A DNA stretch of 46,883 nt, from NCBI GenBank assembly GCA_017616445.1, contig JAFZYE010000032.1, positions 1-46,883 of the forward strand, given 5' to 3'. A model generated the notes under the pieces. It worked only from the letters and a program-made list of their open reading frames with translations. It ran no database searches and was not told where the DNA came from. Of the stretch, positions 8,802 to 16,789 are shown piece after piece. Numbering within the stretch: position 1 is the first letter of the stretch; each line of letters starts with the position of its first letter. The position numbers and the translations under genes were made by a program. The stretch is from Bacteroidaceae bacterium (GTDB lineage Bacteria > Bacteroidota > Bacteroidia > Bacteroidales > Bacteroidaceae).

Positions 8802-9109
8802 CGTAGGCTTTTACGCTTTTCCATCAACTTTTTGTTATAGACCTTTTCGACTCTGGTCACTTCTTTCGAAGTCATGATTTTGTTCTGTTGAACAGGATCA
8901 AGGCCTTTGAGAGATTTGTTGATGTCGCCAATCAGCAGCTGAGAGGCTGTTTTCAGCGCATTCTGAGATTTGGCGTTGTCAACACGTTCGATGGCGTCGT
9001 TGAAACTCTTTACCACTTTTTCCTGAGGGGTAGATGGACCACAAGCCGTCAGCATCAGTGCCAGCGCGATGGTGGCACAGAACGATAGAAGGTGTCTGTA
9101 AGTCTTCAT
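8798..9109 (-). CDS. small lipoprotein, 103 residues
   Basis: A signal peptide with lipobox LTAC (Cys23) predicts an acylated envelope protein of about 80 residues. The mature part is helical and basic (STPQEKVVKSFNDAIERV...KRKSLR). It resembles short DUF4878-like envelope lipoproteins, but the match is loose. Its stop overlaps that of the permease gene by 4 bp in convergent orientation. Confidence 0.75.
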   Translation of the reverse strand: MKTYRHLLSFCATIALALMLTACGPSTPQEKVVKSFNDAIERVDNAKSQNALKTASQLLIGDINKSLKGLDPVQQNKIMTSKEVTRVEKVYNKKLMEKRKSLR

Positions 9110-9169
9110 AAGCAGTTGTTTTTAAGTAAGGTTGTTTATATTGTTTAGTAGTAATTGCAACTTTGGGTG

Positions 9170-9177
9170 CAAATTTA
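9170..9177 (-). promoter_or_regulatory. -7 element TAAATTTG for the small lipoprotein
   Basis: CAAATTTA on the plus strand reads TAAATTTG on the minus strand, about 60 nt upstream of the ATG at 9109. Confidence 0.5.
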
Positions 9178-9282
9178 GAAATAAAAAGATGTATTTGCAA
9201 GACAAAATGCAAAAAAGTTGCAAAAAAAGTTAAATTAGTTGGTGAAAATCCTCAAATTGTATGATGAAAAGGCAATAAAACA

Positions 9283-9320
9283 AAAAGGGAAGGTCCGAAC
9301 TGAACTCCTCCCTTTTGTTG
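9283..9320 (-). terminator. rho-independent terminator
   Basis: On the minus strand AAAAGGGAGG pairs with CCTTCCCTTTT (one bulge) and is followed by a T-run. It sits just downstream of the gene ending at 9341 and before the promoter of the next minus-strand gene. Confidence 0.65.
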
Positions 9321-9340
9321 TAAACAGATAGTAAAATCGG

Positions 9341-9955
9341 TTAGAGACCGAGCGATTTCTTTACGTCATCGGCTGCTTTATCGATGGCTTCGTTAGCCTT
9401 TTGCTTCTGAGCATCGATTGCCTCGTTTGCTTTCTGCTTCTGTGTCTCTACTGCTTCGTTTGCTTTGTTCTCAACATCTGTCTTTGCGGCTTCGGCTGCA
9501 GATGCTGCTGCATCGACAACTCCTTCTGCTGCCTCTGTTGCGTTCTCTGCTACATCCAAAGGCAGAGCTGCCATTTTCTGGATGAGGTCAGCGATAGATG
9601 CATCAGCTGATTCTGCAACAGTGGAACTGACTGCTTCAACTTCTTCCTTGTTGGTCACAAGAAACTCCTGGAGGGACTCTAAGTACTTCTGTGCAACTTC
9701 AACGTTGCCTGCATTGATCAATGCTTGGATGCGAGCCTTAAATGCTTCGATAGAACTCTGGAGAGCAGGAGCGTCTTTTGCCTCGACGTCAGCTGTGATT
9801 TCACCCATCAGCTCGTTGAGGTCCTCATCTACGATTGCCTCCACATCTGTTGAAGTAGAGTCTTGATCCGTGTTGGCAGATGTGCTACCATTGCATGCGC
9901 AGTAAGTTGCAGAAATTGCGATTGTTACAGCAACCATTACAATAATTCTCTTCAT
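9341..9955 (-). CDS. exported Ala/Glu-rich coiled protein with QKQKANEAID repeats
   Basis: 204 residues. The N-terminal signal ends in a possible but weak lipobox (YCAC, Cys21). The mature part is acidic and helical. The C-terminal third carries near-perfect 11-residue repeats (QKQKANEAIDA, QKQKANEAIDK), giving an apolipophorin/LEA-like amphipathic helix. There is no catalytic motif. Its own promoter and terminator indicate a monocistron. It is probably a periplasmic or outer-membrane-attached structural or stress protein; this is inference. Confidence 0.75.
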   Translation of the reverse strand: MKRIIVMVAVTIAISATYCACNGSTSANTDQDSTSTDVEAIVDEDLNELMGEITADVEAKDAPALQSSIEAFKARIQALINAGNVEVAQKYLESLQEFLVTNKEEVEAVSSTVAESADASIADLIQKMAALPLDVAENATEAAEGVVDAAASAAEAAKTDVENKANEAVETQKQKANEAIDAQKQKANEAIDKAADDVKKSLGL

Positions 9956-10012
9956 AATGCTTTTGTTTTATGGGTTAATGAATTTTAGGCTGTTTATGCA
10001 TAAACGCCGATG

Positions 10013-10043
10013 CAAAAATAGTACTTTTCTACAGGATTACAAA
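10013..10043 (-). promoter_or_regulatory. promoter TTTG-N19-TATTTTTG, minus strand
   Basis: On the minus strand TTTG (10040-10043), 19 bp and TATTTTTG (10013-10020) match the Bacteroidota consensus, 57 nt upstream of the ATG at 9955. Confidence 0.75.
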
Positions 10044-10073
10044 CAAAAACCCATTCTTTTTTGAAAAAAACAA

Positions 10074-10103
10074 TTGTTGAATCACATAAAATTACTATTT
10101 TTG
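10074..10103 (+). promoter_or_regulatory. promoter of the four-kinase cluster, TTG-N19-TATTTTTG
   Basis: TTG at 10074-10076, 19 bp, TATTTTTG at 10096-10103, 21 bp before the ATG at 10125. It is divergent from the preceding promoter with only about 30 bp between the two. The later kinase genes are tightly packed, so this is the likely single promoter of the cluster. Confidence 0.75.
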
Positions 10104-10124
10104 CAAGTGAATTGATAATTTAAG

Positions 10125-12062
10125 ATGAGAGTATTGCATATAAATAATAGGTGGATTATTGTAGCGGTCGCGTTGATGGCCATTGTCCTCAGCGGATGTG
10201 AAGACGATAGAAAATACGTGAGTAAGATGCACAGCATCGTGGTCTTTCACTCATGGTCAAACCAAGGAGAAGAGGGTGAACCATTTTCTGAGGAGATGGA
10301 CGAAGCATTGGAGTTCTATAACATGTATGCGAACGTACACCATATTTATATGGATATGCTCTGCCATACTCCCGAAGACTTTGACAAAACACTTTGGCCT
10401 GCGTATGCTGATTCCTTTAAAGTGTGGAAGCCTGAACTGATATTAATCAATGATGACCCTGCTTTGCAATGGATGTTGAAATGCAAGCACGATGAAGTGT
10501 TCCGAGAACTGCCTGTTGTCTTTGCGGGTATCAACCGCCTGGATATAGAAGTGTTGCAGGATTACATGAATCTCACGGGATTCGTGGACAGAATAGAGGT
10601 TACCAAGACTTGTGAGATGATTGCCGATTTGACGGACGTAAGGACAATCATCATAGAATTGGATAACTATGAACATGACAGTTTCCTGCGTGAACTGATT
10701 AAAGAGGATTTGGATGAGAATCCGAAGTTTATTGATAACAGCGATTTCCATTTGGAGTTAGGTTCGCCCGAATACGAGAAGGCAACCAAGGATAAGATAT
10801 GTGTGATGATGGTATCATGTCAGAATCCTTTGTTGTTTATTGATCCTTCGCGAAAGGAGAAAACAATCGAGACGATGAAGAACCTGATGAGAAACGCACA
10901 GGATTATACGTTCCTGCAAGTGAAGTATGATGTCTACAGCAACACCTTGCAGACACGTGGCAGACGACCGATGTTCACCTGTATCCGCGAACAGTTTAAC
11001 AATCCGGATGATCCAGTCATCATCGGTGGCTACTTTACAGACCTCCATACCCAGGTGTTCGAGCAGATACAGTATGCTGCGGCCATCTTGGAGGATGGAC
11101 AGCAACCGGACGTCATGCCTGTTTCGTTGCATTCCAAGCAACATCTGATTGACCATAATGCGATTGGTAGATTCAATAAGGAATCACGCCATCTGGATAT
11201 GTTTACAGGCCTCAGGGAAGTCCTCGTGGAAGGATGGGGCGAAGAGTATAATATCGTCAACTCGCCCTTCTACATGAAGAGCCGCAGATACTGGATTGTC
11301 GGTGTGGTTCTGTTCCTTATTGCCGCTATCGTTATCGGTTCTTGGTTGGTGAAAATCGTCAACAGACGACTCAAGGCTTATCGTGAGCAGCTCGCAGAGG
11401 AAATGGACGAGGCGTTGAACTTCCGTCGCAACATCCTGTCAGATGCAGATTCTGCCGTTTGGAAGTTTACGCATAATACCGTGCAGTTTACGAACGATTT
11501 CTCCAAGCAACATGGAATCAAACGCAAAATGAAGTTCACGGAATTCGAGAAGCATATCCATCCCGATTACTTGACCGAATGGAACAAACTGAAGAATTTC
11601 CGAACCGACTTAGGCCGTCGTCGAGTTCGACTGCAGATGGAGTTCCAACCAGGTTCGGGCTGGCATTGGTATGATTTTATATATAATGTGACGACAGAGG
11701 CCAGCTTCCGTTGGGAGTTGAGCGGACTGATTATCAGTGCCGATGAGGTGATGAGTCAGCAGCAGCAGTTGAGGGATGCCGTAAAAGATGCGAAGGAAGT
11801 AGAATTGAAGGAGAAGTTCCTTGCCAATTTCCGACATATTCTGCAAGAACCGTTGCAGACAGTCTTGAAGAATGCACGTGAAATCATTTCGAACACAGAG
11901 CAACAGACTGCAGAGCAACAGGAACAGTTCAACCAAGAACTGCATCAAGGTGCAACAGAGTTGATTGCAAACATCGATGCGTTAGTTGCTGAAGTTCAGC
12001 CGATTGTGGACACAGCTCCCGTAACTCCTGAGCAAGAGCCGGAAACGAACGACTCCATTTAA
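10125..12062 (+). CDS. sensor kinase paralogue 1: periplasmic sensor with His-containing DHp-like helix, no ATPase domain
   Basis: 645 residues. The signal has lipobox LSGC. A periplasmic domain of the ABC substrate-binding type (HSIVVFHSWSNQGEE..., VVFAGINRLD, IIIELDNYEHDS) leads to the conserved NIVNSPFY and one membrane segment at about 389-412. A cytosolic PAS-like part follows, then a helix NFRHILQEPLQTV that aligns with the HEIRTPLN H-box and keeps a His at 571. The protein stops about 75 residues later without N, G1 or G2 boxes, so it cannot bind ATP as a kinase. It begins the four-gene cluster. It could be a receptor or phosphoacceptor partner of the following kinases, or a decayed copy; the reading frame is clean. 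Confidence 0.8.
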   Translation: MRVLHINNRWIIVAVALMAIVLSGCEDDRKYVSKMHSIVVFHSWSNQGEEGEPFSEEMDEALEFYNMYANVHHIYMDMLCHTPEDFDKTLWPAYADSFKVWKPELILINDDPALQWMLKCKHDEVFRELPVVFAGINRLDIEVLQDYMNLTGFVDRIEVTKTCEMIADLTDVRTIIIELDNYEHDSFLRELIKEDLDENPKFIDNSDFHLELGSPEYEKATKDKICVMMVSCQNPLLFIDPSRKEKTIETMKNLMRNAQDYTFLQVKYDVYSNTLQTRGRRPMFTCIREQFNNPDDPVIIGGYFTDLHTQVFEQIQYAAAILEDGQQPDVMPVSLHSKQHLIDHNAIGRFNKESRHLDMFTGLREVLVEGWGEEYNIVNSPFYMKSRRYWIVGVVLFLIAAIVIGSWLVKIVNRRLKAYREQLAEEMDEALNFRRNILSDADSAVWKFTHNTVQFTNDFSKQHGIKRKMKFTEFEKHIHPDYLTEWNKLKNFRTDLGRRRVRLQMEFQPGSGWHWYDFIYNVTTEASFRWELSGLIISADEVMSQQQQLRDAVKDAKEVELKEKFLANFRHILQEPLQTVLKNAREIISNTEQQTAEQQEQFNQELHQGATELIANIDALVAEVQPIVDTAPVTPEQEPETNDSI

Positions 12063-12104
12063 AATAAACCGGGATTGTAGTATTGACTAATTGAAGAAAG
12101 AAAA

Positions 12105-14399
12105 TTGAAGAAGAATTTCTACATATTGCAGAGAGTGATGGTGCTGGTGGGCATTATCGGATTGTTGTATGGATGTAAACCAAGTACTCCGATAAGGGTG
12201 CTGGTTGTGCATCAGTATAATGAAGATTTAGTGACGTATGATGCATTCGATGATGCCATCATTGACGAATTCAGGAATCATGGTTATGAGCCTACAATCG
12301 TGAACTATTACATGAATCTGGAGGATCAGGCCAATTTGGATAGTCACCAGGTGTTGGCTGAAATGCGCGATTCGCTTGAAAGGCGAAACTGGACTCCCAA
12401 TGTGATTCTTGCAGAGGGCGACCGTACCTTGTTCCAATGGAACAGGCCCGACAACCAATCAACCCTTTCCTGGAGTAAAGAGGTGCCAATTGTATATGGC
12501 GGTATTCGTTTCTACAAAATACCTTCTTTTGTTAAACGTAAGAACACGTATGTCATCTATGAGCAGATGAATATACGCAGGAATCTGGATATCATCAACC
12601 GACTGACACACAACAGGATTGTAGCCATAGAGTTGGACAATTACCACGAGGATTCATTGATTTATGCCCAAATCAACCATCAGGTGGGTACATCGCCTTA
12701 TGCCGTAAAGAAAGACAGTGTAGGCTATGTTCAAGGCCGATTGAATCCTGTGATTCATTGTAACGATACCTTATCTATTTATTTCTATTCTGCTGAATGG
12801 AATGAAGAGAGTACTGGTGTGTACACCTCTTCTGCCGACAATGTTGAGACCGATTCGCTGATTACTCCTAATTCCATGAATCGTCAGGCGCTGTTGGACA
12901 ATATGTATCAGAATGCCTGGAGATATCCCGTACTTGTTCCAAAGAAGGATGTGTGGAGCGAGGCCATTGCTTCAAAGACCTATCGACCACAGTTTACCAC
13001 CTGTCATGAGTTGTTCAAGGATGGCAGAGGTTCTTATTTGGCGGGTTACTTTGCCGGTTATCCATCAATGGCCAAGGATATGGTCAAGTTGGCTGTTGGT
13101 GTTTATGAGGGAAAAACGATGCCTACAAAGAGCATGCATATCCAGAATGCCTACATGGATTATGTAGCGATGGATAAGCTGGGCATGAAATACAGTGATT
13201 ATAAGGATGAGTTCATCATCGACAATGCTCCGATGAAGGTGACGAATCCGTTGCTTTATAGTATTGTGACGGTTGGAAACTTCCTCTGGATAACCCTTAT
13301 CATTTTAACGATTACGCTCATCTGGTTGAAGAACCGTAAGGATTCAATCCGTAACTTGTCGGCCATGCTCGATGAGGAAAGGGAAATGAACCAGTTGGCG
13401 ATTGATGCCTCAGGTAACTTCTATATTTCCAGTTTGAAAGGCTTGGAGCGCGTGTTGGATAGTATGGGACCTGATCAGGAAAGATGTAAGGAGGACATCA
13501 ACCATTCTTTGGGTGAGACGGGTACGCATACCCATTCCTACAGAATCAGGGCAGCGATGGACGAAGAGAAGAATATGGCATGGTGGAATTTACGTTATCA
13601 GGTTAATTACAACACCTCTGTTGGGTTTAATATCGAGGGGTATCTGCTCAACGTGAATGATGATGTGAACTATGCTAATGAGATGAAGCAGATTCAGAAG
13701 ATTGCCGACGAGACCAAGCGCACGGAAGGATTCCTCTGGACGATGGCCCATGAGATACGTACTCCTCTTAATTCAATCGTGGGCTTCTGCGATGTGATTA
13801 AGATGATGGGAAATGAGATGAGCGAGCAGGAACGCACACAGATTGTTCAGGGTATCGAGTCGAATAATGAGTTGCTTGAAAAGATTGTGGACGACATGGA
13901 CGGATACTCACGTGCCGTCGCAAACGAGGTGGTCTACGAAAAAGAACTCATCAATGTCGGCGAGTTGGTTGAAGAGGTCTATGCCGAGAATACGGCTCGT
14001 TTCGAAAAACAGGGATTGAAGTTCCTGCTGATGAAGGGACGTTCCGATGTCTTTGTGAAGGCCGACCGTGGTAGGTTGAAGGAATCATTGTGCCAGCTGG
14101 TCGATAATGCATTTAAGTTCACACCGCAAGGTAATGTCGCTCTGGGGTGGGAGTACAATCTGGATCATGGAAATGTGGAGTTGTTTGTCGAAGACACGGG
14201 AATCGGTATTTCTGAGGAAGACCTGCCACTCATCTATGATATGTTCTGGAAGAAAGACACCTTTGTTCCTGGAGTAGGTATCGGACTTGCTCTTGCTAAG
14301 ACCTATATCGAAGCAATGGGAGGAAAGTTAACCGTGATGAGCGAAAAAGAGCTCGGAAGCCGTTTTATGATTACATTTAAAGTGATTGAGTCAGCATGA
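12105..14399 (+). CDS. sensor kinase paralogue 2: complete histidine kinase
   Basis: 764 residues from a TTG start. The TTG gives a normal basic N-region (MKKNFYILQR) and follows a GAAGAAAG sequence, whereas the next ATG would leave a signal without positive charge. Lipobox LYGC is followed by a periplasmic solute-binding-type domain (IRVLVVHQYNEDL, VAIELDNYHEDS), IIDNAPMK, and a membrane segment at about 382-408. The H-box MAHEIRTPLNSIVGF has His549. The N-box LVDNAFKFT, G1 DTGIGI and G2 GVGIGLALAK are all intact. It is the only full kinase of the four. It lies 42 bp after paralogue 1 and overlaps paralogue 3 by ATGA. No receiver domain is fused. Confidence 0.88.
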   Translation: MKKNFYILQRVMVLVGIIGLLYGCKPSTPIRVLVVHQYNEDLVTYDAFDDAIIDEFRNHGYEPTIVNYYMNLEDQANLDSHQVLAEMRDSLERRNWTPNVILAEGDRTLFQWNRPDNQSTLSWSKEVPIVYGGIRFYKIPSFVKRKNTYVIYEQMNIRRNLDIINRLTHNRIVAIELDNYHEDSLIYAQINHQVGTSPYAVKKDSVGYVQGRLNPVIHCNDTLSIYFYSAEWNEESTGVYTSSADNVETDSLITPNSMNRQALLDNMYQNAWRYPVLVPKKDVWSEAIASKTYRPQFTTCHELFKDGRGSYLAGYFAGYPSMAKDMVKLAVGVYEGKTMPTKSMHIQNAYMDYVAMDKLGMKYSDYKDEFIIDNAPMKVTNPLLYSIVTVGNFLWITLIILTITLIWLKNRKDSIRNLSAMLDEEREMNQLAIDASGNFYISSLKGLERVLDSMGPDQERCKEDINHSLGETGTHTHSYRIRAAMDEEKNMAWWNLRYQVNYNTSVGFNIEGYLLNVNDDVNYANEMKQIQKIADETKRTEGFLWTMAHEIRTPLNSIVGFCDVIKMMGNEMSEQERTQIVQGIESNNELLEKIVDDMDGYSRAVANEVVYEKELINVGELVEEVYAENTARFEKQGLKFLLMKGRSDVFVKADRGRLKESLCQLVDNAFKFTPQGNVALGWEYNLDHGNVELFVEDTGIGISEEDLPLIYDMFWKKDTFVPGVGIGLALAKTYIEAMGGKLTVMSEKELGSRFMITFKVIESA

Positions 14400-16786
14400 A
14401 ATTCATGAAATACATATTATTCGTTATTGCTACAGCCTTTCTGTTGATTGGGTGCGGTAAAGGCGCTGGTGAAGGTGCCGATTATCGCATTCTTGTGATT
14501 CACTCAAACGATAGCATCGGAGAGGATGGCGCTCCATATCAGCAGTATATGGCAGAGCGGTTCCAGGACGAAGGAATCAACGCCCAGATTTTCCACTTCT
14601 ATGCCGACTATATTCACTCGACCCCGCAAAACGTGATCGATGATGGTTTGGGCCATTTGGAAAGAGTGAAAAAGTTCAACCCGAACTTGATTATTGTTGA
14701 CGGAGACGGTATGACAAATATGATCATCAACGATGTCAGCCGCTTGTCTCCTGAGGTTGAGGCGGCAAAGAGGGCTGTCTTCGATAAGATACCGGTTGTA
14801 TTCGCGGGTGTCAACAACCTCAATCGGGATGCTTTGGCTCGCCATAAGAACATGACTGGATTTGTGGACGAGATCGACCTCAAGCGCAATCTGGAAATCG
14901 TCAACCAGATTACCGGTAGCCACAATGTCTTGATAGAACTTGATCACTTCGAGAGCGATTCCCAATTGCAGAGCGATTTGAAGCGCCAGATCCGGGATGG
15001 CAGGTTTGTCGACAACTCTGATTTCCATGTGAACAGCTTGGATGCGAAGTCCTTGGCGAAACAGTATCCTGATAAGATTGTGGTAAGTTTCATCTCTTCT
15101 GCCGAGCCCGAGACCAATACCTACTTCGATGAGAACGATTCTTCATTGATGACTTTCGGCAAGGAGCGTGCCCTGTTGCGCGGATTGTTGCGTACCCTGA
15201 AAGGCAATTGGCTCCTACAGGTCAAGAACGATATCTTCAGCACCAGTTTCCTGCGTCACTCAGAGCATCCCCAGTTTACGGCCATACGTGCACATTTCAA
15301 CAACCCCGAAGAGGTGCGTTTGCTGGGTGGATATTTCTCTCTCATGCAGACACAGGTCGATGATGTCGTCGATTATGCCGTACAGATCCTGCATGGAACC
15401 AACCCGCAGAGTCTCCCCGTTAAGATTCATCACGCAGACTACTACATGGATTATAATGCGATGACCAAATGGACAGCTACACCGATGGACTATGATGACT
15501 ATCGTGATAGTTTCACCATCCTCAATGCACCGTTTAAGGTACGTCATCCGTTCCTCTTCTGGATTATCGTTTCAGTCCTCGCATTGATGGTGCTGGGTCT
15601 TATCGGCTATCTCGGCTACTATGTCATGAACTATAAGTCGCAGAACGAACGTATGATGACAACCATCATGCGACGCGAGAAAATACGACGACTCATGTTG
15701 ATTCATTCCCAGAACCTGATATATTGGTTCATCGATAACGGCTACATCCGTTTGCAAAAGGGATTTGCCGATAAGTACGGTCTGCCACAGGAGATGCCTC
15801 TTGCCGACTTCGGCAAGATGGTTTTGAAGGATAGCACCTATTCCTGGAAACTCATCACCGAGTATGGCGACGAGACCGGCTCCAACAAGGTACGCATACA
15901 CCTGCAGCTGACCCCCGACGAAGTTCATTGGATTGAATTCCGCTTCAATTCCACCCACGAGTCAAGCCGTAAGCGTCAGCTCAACGGTACAGCCGTCATC
16001 TGCGACGAGGAAGTCGAGGAAGAAGAGAATATCGGCCGCCTGAACACCATCGCAAACGAAAGCGTGCTCCGACAGTCGTTCCTCAGCGAAATGAGTCAGA
16101 GCCTCCGAAACCCCCTGAATGGAGTGTTGGGATTCTCGCAGCTCATTGCTGCAGGCAGCGAGATGCAGTTCACCAACGACGAGCTGAAAGACTTCAACCG
16201 GCAGCTCAAGGAAAGTGCAGACGGCATCATCAAGGCAATCGACGACAAGCTCCACGAGTCACGGCTCGAAATCCGAGACATCAACCTGCAACTCATAGCC
16301 ACACCCGCTCGCGATTTCCTCACATCCATCTATCAGGCCAGCCAACTCATCATACCCTCCCACCTTCAGTTGCGACTCACGTGCGACACCCACGATGCCT
16401 TCGTCATGATGGCACCAGCCTACACACGTACCGTCATGAATGCATTCATCAGCAATGCCATCAAGTACACCGTAACAGGATATATCGAAATCGGATACAC
16501 ACTCATGCCCCAACTCGACCTCGTCAAGTTCTATTGCAAGGATACAGGCATCGGAGTCAGCCAGGAAAATCTCCAACGAGTCTTCGAAAGCCATTTCCAG
16601 GTCTTCGACTACGATAAAGGACAGGGACAGGGACTCTCCGATGCGAAGGCAGTCATCGAAAAGGAAAATGGAGAAATCGGTGCAGAAAGCCAGGAAGGCG
16701 TAGGCAGCACCTTCTGGTTCACACTCAAACGAGTCGATGCAACCATCGTCGAACAATTGGAAGAGAAAGATAAAATGCAAGTATAA
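14396..16786 (+). CDS. sensor kinase paralogue 3: ATPase domain intact, H-box His replaced by Gln
   Basis: 796 residues. Lipobox LIGC; a periplasmic sensor domain (YRILVIHSNDSIGEDG, VVFAGVNNLNRD, LIELDHFESDS); TILNAPFK; a membrane segment at about 384-411; a PAS-like part. The H-box reads MSQSLRNPLNGVLGF with Gln568 where the phosphoacceptor His should be. The N-box FISNAIKYT, G1 DTGIGV and G2 KGQGQGLSDAK are preserved. It starts in the ATGA overlap with paralogue 2. The His loss with a conserved ATP site suggests a partner that phosphorylates another subunit or regulates it, which is inference. Confidence 0.87.
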   Translation: MKFMKYILFVIATAFLLIGCGKGAGEGADYRILVIHSNDSIGEDGAPYQQYMAERFQDEGINAQIFHFYADYIHSTPQNVIDDGLGHLERVKKFNPNLIIVDGDGMTNMIINDVSRLSPEVEAAKRAVFDKIPVVFAGVNNLNRDALARHKNMTGFVDEIDLKRNLEIVNQITGSHNVLIELDHFESDSQLQSDLKRQIRDGRFVDNSDFHVNSLDAKSLAKQYPDKIVVSFISSAEPETNTYFDENDSSLMTFGKERALLRGLLRTLKGNWLLQVKNDIFSTSFLRHSEHPQFTAIRAHFNNPEEVRLLGGYFSLMQTQVDDVVDYAVQILHGTNPQSLPVKIHHADYYMDYNAMTKWTATPMDYDDYRDSFTILNAPFKVRHPFLFWIIVSVLALMVLGLIGYLGYYVMNYKSQNERMMTTIMRREKIRRLMLIHSQNLIYWFIDNGYIRLQKGFADKYGLPQEMPLADFGKMVLKDSTYSWKLITEYGDETGSNKVRIHLQLTPDEVHWIEFRFNSTHESSRKRQLNGTAVICDEEVEEEENIGRLNTIANESVLRQSFLSEMSQSLRNPLNGVLGFSQLIAAGSEMQFTNDELKDFNRQLKESADGIIKAIDDKLHESRLEIRDINLQLIATPARDFLTSIYQASQLIIPSHLQLRLTCDTHDAFVMMAPAYTRTVMNAFISNAIKYTVTGYIEIGYTLMPQLDLVKFYCKDTGIGVSQENLQRVFESHFQVFDYDKGQGQGLSDAKAVIEKENGEIGAESQEGVGSTFWFTLKRVDATIVEQLEEKDKMQV

Positions 16787-16789
16787 CCA